From contig NZ_VZZJ01000005.1 of the NCBI RefSeq assembly GCF_008806345.1, forward strand, positions 124,001 to 188,000: a DNA stretch of 64,000 bases. Direction: 5' to 3'. This document shows, piece by piece, positions 8,622-17,812 of this stretch (position 1 is its first letter; each line of letters begins with the position of its first letter). Origin of the DNA: Methylobacterium planeticum (GTDB lineage: Bacteria > Pseudomonadota > Alphaproteobacteria > Rhizobiales > Beijerinckiaceae). The translations under genes and the position numbers were made by a program. The notes under the pieces are model-generated. The model worked only from the letters and a program-made list of their open reading frames with translations. It was not told the DNA's origin and did not search any database.

Positions 8622-9401
8622 ATGGCTGACCCCACGGTCCCGATCCTCGACATCCGCAACGTCGCGAAGACCTTCGTGTCGAACGGGCGCAGCATCGAGG
8701 CGCTGCGGGGGGCCAACCTCACGGTCGCGCGCGGCGAGTTCATCTGCCTGCTCGGCGCGTCCGGCTGCGGGAAGTCGACGCTCCTGCGCATCGTGGCGGG
8801 GTTCGAGGCCGCGACCGGCGGCGAGGCGCTGATGTGGGGCAAGCCGATCCCGGGGCCGGGCCCGAGCCGCGGCATGGTCTTCCAGGATTACGGCCTCTTC
8901 CCCTGGCTGAGCGTACGGGACAATATCGGCTTCGGGCCGAGATCCCGCGGCCGCCCCGCTCCGGAGATCCGCGACACCGTGGACCGCTACATCGATCTCG
9001 TGGGCCTCCAGCGCTTCGCCGACGCCCACCCGCACCAGCTCTCGGGCGGCATGAAGCAGCGCGTCGCCATCGCGCGCGTCCTCGCCAACGACGCCGAGGT
9101 CGTCCTGATGGACGAGCCCTTCGGGGCGCTCGACGCCATGACCCGCGAGCGGCTGCAGGACGAGCTCCTCGACCTGTGGCGCCGCACCGGCCTCACCGTG
9201 CTGTTCGTCACCCACGCCATCGAGGAGGCGATCTTCCTCGCCGACCGGGTCGTCATGATGTCGCCGGGCCCGGGCCGGATCGAGGCGGTGCACGCGATCG
9301 ACCTGGCCCGGCGGCGCGACGTGTCGAGCCCGGCCTTCAACGACGTCCGGCGGATGCTCTCGGCCCAGCTCCACAGCCACCACGCCCCGAAGGCAGCCTG
9401 A
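8622..9401 (+). CDS. ABC transporter ATP-binding protein (NitT/TauT type)
   Basis: 259 aa. All ATPase motifs are intact: Walker A GASGCGKST (45-53), Q-loop in MVFQDYGLFPW, signature LSGGMKQR, Walker B VVLMDEPFGALD and the switch histidine in FVTHAIEEA. It follows the permease after 78 bp containing a repeated aagccgaggagcggg element. It powers the importer of the 6718-10238 operon. The family (SsuB/TauB/NrtD-like) is certain; the substrate is not. Confidence 0.92.
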   Translation: MADPTVPILDIRNVAKTFVSNGRSIEALRGANLTVARGEFICLLGASGCGKSTLLRIVAGFEAATGGEALMWGKPIPGPGPSRGMVFQDYGLFPWLSVRDNIGFGPRSRGRPAPEIRDTVDRYIDLVGLQRFADAHPHQLSGGMKQRVAIARVLANDAEVVLMDEPFGALDAMTRERLQDELLDLWRRTGLTVLFVTHAIEEAIFLADRVVMMSPGPGRIEAVHAIDLARRRDVSSPAFNDVRRMLSAQLHSHHAPKAA

Positions 9402-10238
9402 ATGGACACCGCTCCGGACGCCCCCGAGACCGGGGCCGCCGACTGGCGCAGCCTCGACCGCGCGGCGCTGAGCCGCGCCTACGACAATTCCGGCGCGGTC
9501 CCGGGCAGCGCCGAGACCGTGGCGGCCTGGCGCGCGCAGAGCGCGGCGTTCCGGGAGGCCCGGCTCGACGCGGAGCGGGCCTACGGGCCGGGCCCGCGCC
9601 AGCGCCTCGACCTCTACCGCTGCGGCGCCCCGAGCGCCCCGCTCCTCGCCTTCATCCACGGGGGCTACTGGCAGCGCAACGCCAAGGAGGGCTTCTCCTG
9701 CATGGCGGCGGGCCCCCTCGCCCTCGGACTCGACGTGGCGATGATCGGCTACACCCTCGCGCCCGAGGCGAGCCTGAGCGAGATCGCGGCGGAGATCCGC
9801 GCGGCCCTGCGCCTGCTGCGCTCGGAATCGCGCGGGCGCCGCCTCGTGGTCTCGGGCTGGTCGGCGGGCGGGCACCTCGCCGCGCTGGCCGCGGACGCGG
9901 CCGATGCGGGGCTGGCGATCAGCGGGATCTTCGAGCTCGCGCCGATCGCCCGCACCGGCCTCGACGACGCCCTGCGCCTCAGCGCGGAGGAGATCGCCGC
10001 CCTCTCGCCGATCCGCCACCTCGCCCCGGGCGGGCCGCCGGTCTCGGTGGTGTACGGCGCCGAGGAGCTGCCCGAGCTGCGCCGCCAATCGACCGCCTAT
10101 CACGCCGCCCGCGTCGCGGCGGGCCTCGCGGGGCCGCTCCTGGCGGTTCCGGGCGCCCAGCACTTCTCGGTCCTCGACGGCCTGATGCGGCCGGACGGCG
10201 GCATCGCCCGGGAGGCCGCGCGCCTCGCCGCCCTCTAG
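9402..10238 (+). CDS. Alpha/beta hydrolase, HGGYW (kynurenine-formamidase-like) type
   Basis: 278 aa. It starts on the base after the ATPase stop codon, so it is the last gene of the ABC operon. The oxyanion-hole motif HGGYW (86-90), nucleophile elbow GWSAGG (S154) and a C-terminal GAQHFSVL histidine make a complete esterase/amidase triad. HGGYW-type enzymes include arylformamidases and carbamate or amide hydrolases. No signal peptide, so it acts in the cytoplasm. Its place in the operon suggests that it hydrolyses the compound imported by the ABC system, for example an N-formyl, amide or ester substrate. Whether it is a true kynurenine formamidase cannot be told, and no tryptophan-catabolism genes lie nearby. 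Confidence 0.8.
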   Translation: MDTAPDAPETGAADWRSLDRAALSRAYDNSGAVPGSAETVAAWRAQSAAFREARLDAERAYGPGPRQRLDLYRCGAPSAPLLAFIHGGYWQRNAKEGFSCMAAGPLALGLDVAMIGYTLAPEASLSEIAAEIRAALRLLRSESRGRRLVVSGWSAGGHLAALAADAADAGLAISGIFELAPIARTGLDDALRLSAEEIAALSPIRHLAPGGPPVSVVYGAEELPELRRQSTAYHAARVAAGLAGPLLAVPGAQHFSVLDGLMRPDGGIAREAARLAAL

Positions 10239-10293
10239 GGCTCTAGCCACGCGCGGGCGGCGCGCCGGGGACCCGGCGCCGGCGGGGCCGGCC

Positions 10294-10539
10294 TCAGCCG
10301 TTCAGGGGCACGAAGAAGCAGATCAGGCGCCCCGCGTGGTGGCAGAGATGGTAGCGCGCGTCCTGGCTCGGGCGGGCCTCCGCGGTCGGGATGAAGTAGC
10401 CGTGGGTCCGGTAGCCGCCCTTGACCTGCTCCACATCCTCGACGGGCGCGCAATCCTCGTCGGAGCAGCAGACGAGGGGATACCAGGAATGGGCGAACTG
10501 GAGGATCGACAGGGCCGCAGCGAGCGGAAAGCCGTGCAT
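10294..10539 (-). CDS. Small Cys/His-containing hypothetical protein
   Basis: 81 aa from an ATG at 10539 preceded by GAGGTGACC. A short hydrophobic N-terminus (MHGFPLAAALSILQFAHSW) resembles a signal peptide, followed by a CCSDEDC motif and later YHLCHHAG, giving a Cys/His-rich exported peptide. The pattern could bind a metal or form disulfides. Longer upstream in-frame starts would add a Pro/Arg-rich leader and were rejected. Function unknown. The 10540-10864 spacer holds no other gene that I can support. Confidence 0.65.
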   Translation of the reverse strand: MHGFPLAAALSILQFAHSWYPLVCCSDEDCAPVEDVEQVKGGYRTHGYFIPTAEARPSQDARYHLCHHAGRLICFFVPLNG

Positions 10540-10864
10540 GGTCACCTCGCAACCGGGTTTCGTCCGACCGGTTCCATCCAACCCGGAACCGCGGGCCGCC
10601 CGCCCGGGATCCGGACCCGGCGGAGGCCGGGATCGCGCCCCCGCCGGGCCCGGGGCCGCGATGCAAGGACGCGGCCGGGCCGGGCCGCGTGCGAGGCGGG
10701 GTGATGCCGGCCCGGCATGGATGCGTCCTGCCCTCGGCATTGGCGCCGGCGGGGCGGGGCGCTAGGACCGCCGGAGCCGCCTGCGGACATCCCGGCCGCG
10801 GGGTTCCGGGGCTCCCGCCATCCCGGGCCCGTGCCCGGCGGCTCCCTCACGCGGTGTCGGCCCC

Positions 10865-11797
10865 ATGCTCTCGACCCTGATGGTCGTGCTCCCGATCTTC
10901 GCCCTGATCCTGGCCGGGTGGCTGGTGCGGCGGATCGGCCTGCTCAGCGCCCACGCGACCACCGAGCTGAACCGCTTCGTGGTCTACCTCGCCCTGCCGG
11001 CCCTGCTCTTCGACGTGATGGCCCACACCCGCTGGGACGAGATCTGGCAGCCGGGCTTCATCGCGGTCTTCGGCCTCAGCAGCCTCGCGGTGTTCGGCCT
11101 GACCGTGCTGATCCGCCGTCGCCGCCTGCCCCTCGCGGACGCGGCCATCGACGGCCTCAATGCCGGCTACCCCAATACCGGGTTCATGGGCTTTCCCCTG
11201 GCCCTCGTGGCGCTCGGCCGCGACGCCCTGGCGCCCACCACGATCGCGGCCATCATGACGGTCTGCGTCGTGTTCGCGGCGGCCATCGTGCTGATCGAGA
11301 TCGGCCTGCAGGGGCGGGCCCGGGGCGGCACCCTCGTGCGCAAGGTCGCGGGCTCGCTGGTGCGCAACCCGCTCCTCGTGGCGCCCGCCCTGGGGGCGCT
11401 GGTCCCGGCCGCGGGCCTCGCCGTGCCGCTCCCGGCCGAGACCTTCCTGAAGCTCCTCGGCGGGGCGGCCTCGCCCTGCGCCCTCGTGGGCCTCGGGCTG
11501 TTCCTGGCGCAGGGGCGGGCGAGGCCGGAGGGGGACCGGAGCGCGGCGGCCCTCCTGGTCGGCCTCAAGCTCGCGGTGCACCCGGTCCTCGCCTGGCTGC
11601 TCGCGCGCTTCGTCTTCGACCTGCCGCCGCTCCTCCTCCACGACGCGGTGCTGATGGCGGCGCTGCCCACCGGGACCGGGCCGTTCATGCTGGCCGAGCA
11701 TTACCGCCGGGAGGCGGCGGTCACGGCCCGCGTGGTCCTGGTCTCGACGATCCTCTCGGTCCTCACGGTCTCGGGCTACCTCGCGGCGATCCGCTGA
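10865..11797 (+). CDS. AEC-family (auxin efflux carrier-like) permease
   Basis: 310 aa, the usual size for this family, with about ten predicted membrane helices. The N-terminal LPIFALILAGWLVRRIGLL and the later NAGYPNTGFMGFPLAL segment are typical of AEC/membrane transport protein family members, which move organic acids such as malate or malonate in bacteria. It stands alone with no catabolic neighbour, so the substrate is unknown. An AT-rich stretch around 11840-11885 after it is probably the promoter of the chemoreceptor gene rather than a terminator. Confidence 0.87.
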   Translation: MLSTLMVVLPIFALILAGWLVRRIGLLSAHATTELNRFVVYLALPALLFDVMAHTRWDEIWQPGFIAVFGLSSLAVFGLTVLIRRRRLPLADAAIDGLNAGYPNTGFMGFPLALVALGRDALAPTTIAAIMTVCVVFAAAIVLIEIGLQGRARGGTLVRKVAGSLVRNPLLVAPALGALVPAAGLAVPLPAETFLKLLGGAASPCALVGLGLFLAQGRARPEGDRSAAALLVGLKLAVHPVLAWLLARFVFDLPPLLLHDAVLMAALPTGTGPFMLAEHYRREAAVTARVVLVSTILSVLTVSGYLAAIR

Positions 11798-11943
11798 GGC
11801 GCGGCGGCCCCGAAAAAAGGCGGCGGCCCGGAGCGGTCGCGTGATGGAATAAAAAATTCAACTTCAGGATGCGCTAACCATTATGGCGGAGCATCCGGCG
11901 CGGTCGACCCGCACGTGGCGGGCGGCGGCTCTCGGATTTCCCC

Positions 11944-13632
11944 ATGCGCATCTCCATCAAGACGGCCCTCACCGCGCTGTTCGCGCTCCTCGCCCTCGTG
12001 GTGGCGGGGCAGGGCGCCCTCACCCTGGCCAAGCTCGCGGCGATCCGGCAGGGCGTCACCTCCGTGGCGACGAACTGGCTGCCCTCGGTCGCGACCATCA
12101 ACGAGATCAGCTCCGCGGTCGACAAGGCGCGCCTGCGCCAGTACCGGCTCGCCACGACCTCGCCGCGCGACCCGAAGCTGCAGGACACCTATCGCCAGCA
12201 ATATCTCGAGGCCCTCGAGAGCGTCGCGGGCGCCCGCAAGCGCTACGAGCCGCTGATCTCCTCCCCGGAGGAGCGGGCGCTCTACGACCGCTTCGTGGCG
12301 GCCTGGAGCCGGTTCGAGCGGGACGGCCTGACCCTGATCGAGCTCGTGGATGCCGGCCAGCAGGCGCAGGCCCTGGCGGAGCTGACGAAGCCCGAGGCCG
12401 TGACCTTCTTCACCGGCCTCTCGAAGATCCTGGCCGAGGACGTGGCCCTGAACCGCGAGGGCGCGCAGCGGGACGCCGACGCGGGCGTGGCGAATGCCGA
12501 CGCGGCCTCCTCGGCCACCGCCGTCGCGGTCGGCCTCGCGCTCGCGGTCGCCCTCGGGGCGATGCTGTTCGGCCTGTTCCGGATCTCGCGGCCGATCACC
12601 GGGATGACCCGGGCGATGGGGCGGCTGGCGGAGGGCGACGCCGGCGTGGCGGTGCCGGGCACCGGCCGGCGCGACGAGATCGGCGCCATGGCGGCGGCCG
12701 TGCAGGTGTTCAAGGACAACCTCGTGCGCGCCCGCGCGCTCGAGGCCGAGACCGCGCTGGCGCGGGCGGGGGCCGAAGTCCAGCGCAAGGCCGCGATGCG
12801 CGAGATGGCGGACGGCTTCGAGGCGGCGGTGAGCGGCATCGTCGGCTCCGTCGCCTCCGCGGCGACCGAGCTGCAGGCGACGGCCCAGACCATGACGGCG
12901 ACCGCCACCGAGACCGCGAGCCAATCCACCACCGTGGCGGCGGCCGCCGAGGAGGCCGCCTCCAACGTGAACACGGTGGCGGCCGCGGCCGAGGAGCTCG
13001 GCTCGTCGGTGGCCGAGATCGGGCGTCAGGTCGACGGCTCGGCGGGCCTCGCGCAGGTCGCCGTGACCGAGGCCGGCCAGACCGCCGCCCTGGTCCAGGA
13101 CCTGAGCCACGCCGCCGCCAAGATCGGCGACGTGGTCGCCATCATCTCCACCATCGCCGGGCAGACGAACCTGCTGGCGCTCAACGCCACCATCGAGGCG
13201 GCGCGGGCCGGCGAGGCGGGGCGCGGCTTCGCGGTCGTCGCCGCCGAGGTCAAGGAGCTCGCCAACCAGACGGCGCGGGCCACCGACGAGATCACGAGCC
13301 AGATCAGCCGGATCCAGGGCTCGACGGGCCAGGCCGTCACGGCGATCGGCGGCATCGCGGCGCGCATCCAGGAGATCAGCAGCGTCGCCACGATGATCGC
13401 GGCGGGCGTCGAGGAGCAGGGGGCGGCGACCCAGGAGATCGTGCGCAACGTCTCCCAGGCGGCGGCCGGCACCGGCGAGGTCACGGCCAACATCGCGGGG
13501 GTGGCCTCGGCCGCCGAGGAGACCGGGGCCGCGGCGAGCCAGGTGCTGATTTCGGCCTCCGAGCTGTCGCGCCAGTCCGAGCATCTCGGCGCCGAGGTCG
13601 CCCGCTTCCTCGCCACCGTGCGGGCGGCCTAA
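11944..13632 (+). CDS. Methyl-accepting chemotaxis protein
   Basis: 562 aa. Order: membrane helix at about 5-30, periplasmic four-helix-bundle sensor to about residue 190, second membrane helix (residues ~195-215, [17 protein letters not shown]), HAMP domain, then a long coiled-coil signalling domain. The conserved hairpin tip that binds CheA/CheW is present ([23 protein letters not shown]), so it is a functional-looking receptor. There is no CheR-tethering pentapeptide at the C-terminus. The 4HB sensor type detects small organic ligands, but the signal is not predictable. No che genes are adjacent, so it is an orphan receptor feeding a pathway encoded elsewhere. Confidence 0.93.
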   Translation: MRISIKTALTALFALLALVVAGQGALTLAKLAAIRQGVTSVATNWLPSVATINEISSAVDKARLRQYRLATTSPRDPKLQDTYRQQYLEALESVAGARKRYEPLISSPEERALYDRFVAAWSRFERDGLTLIELVDAGQQAQALAELTKPEAVTFFTGLSKILAEDVALNREGAQRDADAGVANADAASSATAVAVGLALAVALGAMLFGLFRISRPITGMTRAMGRLAEGDAGVAVPGTGRRDEIGAMAAAVQVFKDNLVRARALEAETALARAGAEVQRKAAMREMADGFEAAVSGIVGSVASAATELQATAQTMTATATETASQSTTVAAAAEEAASNVNTVAAAAEELGSSVAEIGRQVDGSAGLAQVAVTEAGQTAALVQDLSHAAAKIGDVVAIISTIAGQTNLLALNATIEAARAGEAGRGFAVVAAEVKELANQTARATDEITSQISRIQGSTGQAVTAIGGIAARIQEISSVATMIAAGVEEQGAATQEIVRNVSQAAAGTGEVTANIAGVASAAEETGAAASQVLISASELSRQSEHLGAEVARFLATVRAA

Positions 13633-13660
13633 GGAGGCCGCGGGCGGCCTGAGGGGCCGC
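13624..13660 (+). terminator. Two small hairpins at the chemoreceptor stop codon
   Basis: gcggcct-aagg-aggccgc encloses the TAA stop, and gcggcc-tgagg-ggccgc follows directly. Possible termination signals without T-tract. The 13661-14063 spacer shows no supported gene. Confidence 0.3.
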
Positions 13661-14063
13661 GGGCAGACCGGGCGGACACGGAATCCTGTTTTGCCGAAGC
13701 GGCCCTGTCCGGGGCGGGGCCCGGGCGCCAGCTTCCCGGAGGCCCGGGTTTCCCCGACCCGGGCGGGGCTCCGCCGGCGATCCTGACCCGTCTTCCGGCG
13801 GGGCTGCGACGTCCTCGGGCGACCTCGACCCCGCGGCCTCAGGGCTCGCGGGGTGTTTCCTGCGCGCCCGGCCCTTCGGCCCCGGGCCGGTGCCCCGGGT
13901 ACGCGACCGCACGGGAGGAGGGCCGTCCCAGCGCGATCGGCGCCGGGCGGGCCCGATTCCGCCGCATCCGCGCGCCTGCCGAAACTTTGTGCAGAGGCTT
14001 GGCCGCAACGACGGGCGGGGCCCCGCATTGGCCCCCCAACGTCACTCTTCGCGAGGCCAAGGC

Positions 14064-14306
14064 ATGCTCGTCGGATACATCCCCATCGCGCTCCTCGGCG
14101 CCGCCGGCACGACCGCCCTGATGTGGTCGCACGGCGCGGTCGAGGCCCTGCTCGCCGCCCCCCTCGGCGGCAGCCTCGCGACCCTCGCGGTCGCGGCGGG
14201 CGGGTACCTGTCGGGGGTGTTCGAGGCGCGCGGCAGCGCCCGGACGCGCGACCGCGGCGTGCACGCCCGTTTCCTGCCGACCTGGACGGCCGTCGCGCAC
14301 CATTGA
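14064..14306 (+). CDS. Small membrane protein, hypothetical
   Basis: 80 aa from an ATG preceded by GAGGCCAAGGC. Two hydrophobic segments (residues ~3-20 and ~30-52) separated by SHGAVEA suggest an inner-membrane hairpin with a basic, disordered tail (residues ~55-80). The frame stays open further upstream, but only the ATG start gives a sensible membrane protein. Not recognised; no neighbour gives a clue to function. Confidence 0.5.
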   Translation: MLVGYIPIALLGAAGTTALMWSHGAVEALLAAPLGGSLATLAVAAGGYLSGVFEARGSARTRDRGVHARFLPTWTAVAHH

Positions 14307-14340
14307 GGCCGGCGCCAGGTCCCGGGCGCGCGACGAGGCC

Positions 14341-14775
14341 GTGCGCCTCACCCCGCCACTTCGGCCAGCCAGCTCGGCCGGTCGAGCGCGGCGACCGGGA
14401 TGCCTCGATCGCGCGGCCCTGACCCGGCACATCGGGGTCCGAGCCCCGAGACAGCGCACCGGGACGCCCCCCGCGACGACCACCCCCACCGACCTGACGA
14501 GCATCGGCCTGCACGAGAGCCTCGACGAGGCGATGCGCCAGATGGTCCCCCGGATGGTCCGTCACGTCTGCGCCCGCACGCGCCTCACCCGCAACCAGGC
14601 CTCCAACCAGGCCTCCAACCAGGCCTCCATGCCGTGCTCCCGCGCGCGGAACCTGCGCATCGCCCGGACCGTCGACGGCAACAACGGCGTGCACAGGCCG
14701 ATGCCGCGGAGCGCCCTGGAGGCGCCCGCCCCGCAGGAACGCGGCGCCCCGCAGGAACGCGGCGCTGGGCGATGA
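14341..14775 (+). CDS. Possible hypothetical protein with 12-bp repeat
   Basis: Open frame of 144 codons starting at a GTG without a clear ribosome site. Its middle (TPTDLTSIGLHESLDEAMRQ) shows strong GC3 coding bias, so this part is or was protein-coding. It then carries a (NQAS)3 run encoded by an exact 12-bp tandem repeat and a QERGAPQERGA duplication near the end. No family recognised; it may be a decayed or fast-evolving gene. The alternative is non-coding spacer. Confidence 0.3.
   Translation: MRLTPPLRPASSAGRARRPGCLDRAALTRHIGVRAPRQRTGTPPATTTPTDLTSIGLHESLDEAMRQMVPRMVRHVCARTRLTRNQASNQASNQASMPCSRARNLRIARTVDGNNGVHRPMPRSALEAPAPQERGAPQERGAGR
14592..14627 (+). repeat. 12-bp tandem repeat, 3 exact copies
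   Basis: Three perfect copies of caaccaggcctc, in frame with the open reading frame at 14341-14775, giving NQAS repeats. Confidence 0.85.
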
Positions 14776-14842
14776 CGGGGCCGCCCGGAACCGCGGCCCC
14801 ACGCCGGCCATTGGCGCTGCGCGGGAACCAGGGAGCGGCGCC

Positions 14843-15796
14843 ATGACGGGGACCGGCGGGCACGAAGGCGGCCAGGCCTTGCGCGGGCCAGCGGCGAACA
14901 CCGTCGTCCTCGCGGGCGCGACCGGCGCCCTCGGCGGCCGCATCGCCCGCGCGCTCGCGGGCCGGGGCGCCGCCGTCACCGCCCTCGTGCGCACCGGCAC
15001 GCCCCCCGGACGGGTCGCCGCCCTGGAGGCGGACGGGATCCGGGTGGCCGCCCTCGACCTCGACGATGTCGGTCAGGTCGCGGCGGCCTGCACGGAGGCC
15101 GGCGCGACGGGGGCGGCCTGCGTGGTCTCGGCCCTGAACGGGCTCGAGCCGACGATGCTGGGGACGCAAGGGGCGCTGCTGCGCGGGGCGGTGGCGGCGG
15201 GGGTGCCGCGCTTCATCCCCTCCGACTTCTCCCTCGACTTCACCGGGACGGCGCCGGGGCGCAACCGCAACCTCGACCTGCGCCGGGCCTTCCACGCGCA
15301 GCTCGACCGGGCGCCGCTGCGGGCGACCTCGATCCTCAACGGCGCCTTCGCGGACCTGCTGACCGGGCCGATGCCCCTGATCCTGTTCGGGCTCCGCCGG
15401 GTGATCCACTGGGGCGAGGCCGACCAGCCGCTCGACTTCACCGCCATGGACGACGTCGCGGCCTTCACGGCGGCCGCCGCCCTCGACCCGGAGACGCCCC
15501 GCATCCTGCGCGTCGCCGGCGCGCAGGCGAGCCCGCGGGACCTCGCGGCGATGGCCGGCGCCGCGACGGGGCGGCAGTTCCGCACCCTGAGGCTCGGCGC
15601 GCCCGCCCGGCTCGACGGGCTGATCCGCCTTGCGCAGGTCCTGGCGCCCGGGCGCGGCCAGGTGTTCCCGCCCTGGCAGGGCCTGCAATACCTGCGCGAC
15701 ATGTTCGAGGGCCGGGGCCGCCTCGCGCCCCTCGACAACGACCGCTATCCCGGCCTGCGCTGGACCGGCCTGCCGGAGATCCTTGGGCGGCGCTGA
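14843..15796 (+). CDS. NmrA-like NAD(P)-binding protein
   Basis: 317 aa. N-terminal Rossmann motif GATGALGG (residues 25-32) in the atypical short-chain dehydrogenase arrangement, then a SDFSLDF segment and a central INGAFADLLTGPMP stretch typical of NmrA-like/isoflavone-reductase-like proteins. Such proteins bind NAD(P)(H) and act either as reductases of aromatic or quinone compounds or as redox sensors. The first ~18 residues form a Gly-rich leader before the fold begins. It stands alone; the next gene is convergent. Substrate unknown. Confidence 0.82.
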   Translation: MTGTGGHEGGQALRGPAANTVVLAGATGALGGRIARALAGRGAAVTALVRTGTPPGRVAALEADGIRVAALDLDDVGQVAAACTEAGATGAACVVSALNGLEPTMLGTQGALLRGAVAAGVPRFIPSDFSLDFTGTAPGRNRNLDLRRAFHAQLDRAPLRATSILNGAFADLLTGPMPLILFGLRRVIHWGEADQPLDFTAMDDVAAFTAAAALDPETPRILRVAGAQASPRDLAAMAGAATGRQFRTLRLGAPARLDGLIRLAQVLAPGRGQVFPPWQGLQYLRDMFEGRGRLAPLDNDRYPGLRWTGLPEILGRR

Positions 15797-15824
15797 GCCT
15801 CACCGGAAGGCTTCGCGGGCGGCC

Positions 15825-16271
15825 CTACCGCCGGATCAGCACGACGCCGGCGATGAGGAGGCCGACGCCGAGGAGGCGCGGCAGGTCGGCGGCGCGCTGC
15901 GCCAGGCCCAGCAGGCCGAAATGGTCGGCCGCCACCGAGGCGAGGAGCTGGCCCGCCACCAGCAGGGCGATGAAGGTCGCGGCCCCCAGCTGCGGCACCA
16001 GCAGGATGGCGAGCCCGATGAAGACCGCGCCGAACAGGCCGCCGCTCCAGGCCCACCAGGGGACGCGCAGCGCCACGCTCGCGGACGGCACGGGATCGCG
16101 CAGGACGATCGTCAGGAGCGCCATGCATCCGAGGCCGACGAGGTAGCTGGCGAAGCCGGACCACGCCGCCGAGTTCAGGGCCGCCCGCAGGTTTGCGTTG
16201 AGGGCCTGCTGCACCACGATGCTGACCCCCGCGAGGGCGGCGAGGGCGGAGGGAATCAGGATCGGGAGCAT
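15825..16271 (-). CDS. DMT-superfamily transporter (DUF606/YdcZ type)
   Basis: 148 aa from an ATG at 16271, typical for this half-size family of drug/metabolite-superfamily membrane proteins. Five hydrophobic segments fill the protein (PSALAALAGVSIVVQQALNAN at the start, GVGLLIAGVVLIRR at the end). These proteins probably work as homo- or hetero-dimeric exporters. A longer frame upstream is rejected because it lacks family similarity. It is divergent from a LysR gene at 16447, which probably controls it. Confidence 0.85.
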   Translation of the reverse strand: MLPILIPSALAALAGVSIVVQQALNANLRAALNSAAWSGFASYLVGLGCMALLTIVLRDPVPSASVALRVPWWAWSGGLFGAVFIGLAILLVPQLGAATFIALLVAGQLLASVAADHFGLLGLAQRAADLPRLLGVGLLIAGVVLIRR

Positions 16272-16338
16272 CGGCCGGCACACCCATGGGGACGACAAGG
16301 GACGGGGCGCCGGCGGCCCTCGGGCCGCCGGCGCCCCG

Positions 16339-16379
16339 TCGCACGACCTCCAAGGTCGCACGACCTCGAAGGTCGCACG
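16339..16379 (+). repeat. 17-bp tandem repeat with palindromic core
   Basis: Two full copies plus part of a third of tcgcacgacctcNaagg, containing the palindromic core cgacct-cga-aggtcg. It lies in the DMT-LysR divergent spacer. It may be a dispersed intergenic repeat of this genus or a binding array. Confidence 0.55.
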
Positions 16380-16416
16380 GCCTTGACAACCACGGGAGGG
16401 TCATGCCGTCAAATGC

Positions 16417-16438
16417 CGCATCCGCGCGTTTCCATGCG
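16417..16438 (+). promoter_or_regulatory. Candidate LysR operator
   Basis: Inverted repeat CGCAT-N12-ATGCG ending 8 nt before the LysR start codon, similar in form to T-N11-A LysR boxes. Position fits autoregulation. Tentative. Confidence 0.3.
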
Positions 16439-16446
16439 AATGGGGC

Positions 16447-17346
16447 ATGATCAATCCCGCCCATCTCGACCTGTTCCGGGCCGTGCTGCGGCACGGGGGC
16501 ATGACGCGGGCCGCGGCGGCGCTCGGCATCGGGCAGCCGCATGTCAGCCGCGCCATGGCGCAGCTCGAGGCGGATCTCGGCTTCCGCCTGTTCGTGCGGG
16601 GCCACGGCAGCGCCCTGCCGACGCCGGAAGGGGAGGCCTTCGCCCAGGCGGTGGCGCAGACCTATGCGGGGCTGGCGCAGCTCGGCCACGCGGCCCGCCA
16701 GTTCCGGGAGCGCGGCACCGGGGCGCTGCGGGTCGCCTGCCAGCCCTCGCTCGCCGCGCGGCTCCTGCCCCGGGCGATCCGGCGCCTCGACGCGGAATGC
16801 CCGGGCGTGCGCGTCGCGGTGCACGTGCCGAGCCCGGACACGATCTGGTCCTGGGCGTCGTCGGGCCAGTGCGACATCGGCCTGGTGCGGCCGCGCCCGG
16901 GCTATACGGGGGTGGTGGCCGAGCCGTTCCTCACGCTCCCTGCCGTCTGCGCGCTGCCCCGGCGGCACCCGCTGGCGCGCCGGCGCAGCATCTCGGCGCA
17001 AGACCTCGCGGGGGAGCCCCTGATCTCGGGCGGGGCCGGCGCCTTCCAGCAGGCGCTCGAGGCGATCCTCGCCGGGGCCGGTGTCGCGCCGCGCTTCGTC
17101 CTGACGGCGCAGTACACGGCCGCGCGCTGCGGCCTCGTCGCGGAGGGGCTCGGGATCGCGATCGTCGATCCCCTGCCGGCGCGCGAACTCGCGGGGCGGC
17201 CGGGCGGAGGCCCGGTGGTCCTGCGGCCGTTCCGGCCCGAACTGCCGATCGCCACGCTGCTGCTGCGCCCGGCCGGCCGGCCGCCGAGCCACCTCGCCGG
17301 GCGGCTCGCGGAATTCCTGAGGATCGAGCGGGACGCCCTGCCGTGA
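16447..17346 (+). CDS. LysR-family transcriptional regulator
   Basis: 299 aa. The winged helix-turn-helix occupies residues 1-60 (HLDLFRAVLRHGGMTRAAAA, then GQPHVSRAMAQLE), followed by a full effector-binding domain. Its HTH (MTRAAAALGIGQPHVSRAMAQLE) is reminiscent of the OccR/NocR/LysR branch that responds to amino acids or opines. It is divergent from the small DMT exporter at 15825-16271 with a 175-bp shared region, so it most likely regulates export of an amino-acid-like compound. That role is inferred. Confidence 0.9.
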   Translation: MINPAHLDLFRAVLRHGGMTRAAAALGIGQPHVSRAMAQLEADLGFRLFVRGHGSALPTPEGEAFAQAVAQTYAGLAQLGHAARQFRERGTGALRVACQPSLAARLLPRAIRRLDAECPGVRVAVHVPSPDTIWSWASSGQCDIGLVRPRPGYTGVVAEPFLTLPAVCALPRRHPLARRRSISAQDLAGEPLISGGAGAFQQALEAILAGAGVAPRFVLTAQYTAARCGLVAEGLGIAIVDPLPARELAGRPGGGPVVLRPFRPELPIATLLLRPAGRPPSHLAGRLAEFLRIERDALP

Positions 17347-17448
17347 CCGCGCGCCTGCTTTCGCGATGGCGGGACGTGTGGTGCGCGCAAGACCGGGTGA
17401 GCGCGAAACGCTTCCCCCGACCTGGCTTCGGGGTCGTCGCCAAACCAA

Positions 17449-17477
17449 AGCCGGCCCCGCAGCGGGCGGGGCCGGCT
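17449..17477 (+). terminator. Hairpin between convergent genes
   Basis: Perfect 12-bp stem (agccggccccgc / gcggggccggct) with a 5-nt loop, 100 nt after the LysR stop codon and before the convergent gene at 17573. Likely a bidirectional terminator. Confidence 0.55.
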
Positions 17478-17556
17478 CTCTCGCGCCCGCGGACGGGGCC
17501 GCCTCTCTTGCGCCCGCGGACGAGGCCGCCTCTCTTGCGCCCGCGGGCGGGCTCAG
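17476..17556 (+). repeat. 27-bp tandem repeat, 3 copies
   Basis: Three near-identical 27-bp units containing ctcttgcgcccgcgg, abutting the preceding hairpin in a non-coding spacer. Confidence 0.8.
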
Positions 17557-17572
17557 CGGCGCGGGCGGCCGA

Positions 17573-17812
17573 TCACATCCGGTTGCTGCGGCGCTTCATC
17601 GCCTTGCGGCTCGCGCGCGTGGGCTTGGCCATGGAGCGCCGGCCCGTGGCCGGATCCACGCTCGGCGTGCCGCCGCGGGCGCCCATCTCGCGCTCCTGTC
17701 CGGCGAGCGGCCCGCCGGCCTGCGAGCCCGAGCTGTTGTAGGGCGCGTTGCCCTGCGCGAGGGCGGGGGTGGCGAGGAAAGCCAGGGCGAGGGCGGCGAC
17801 AGCGTACTTCAT
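17573..17812 (-). CDS. Small exported basic protein, hypothetical
   Basis: 79 aa. Clear signal peptide (MKYAVAALALAFLATPALA, cleavage before Q20), then a Gly/Ser segment and a strongly basic tail (KPTRASRKAMKRRSNRM). Ribosome site AAGGACC before the ATG. Exported, but the basic tail suggests binding to an acidic partner such as lipid, DNA or polysaccharide. No family recognised. Confidence 0.65.
   Translation of the reverse strand: MKYAVAALALAFLATPALAQGNAPYNSSGSQAGGPLAGQEREMGARGGTPSVDPATGRRSMAKPTRASRKAMKRRSNRM

Noticed and set aside
7575..10250. 891-codon minus-strand frame across the ABC operon
   Set aside because: Runs opposite four well-supported genes; composition is typical of GC-rich antisense frames.
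17476..17556. 27-bp repeats as CRISPR or att site
   Set aside because: Directly tandem without spacers, no integrase nearby.
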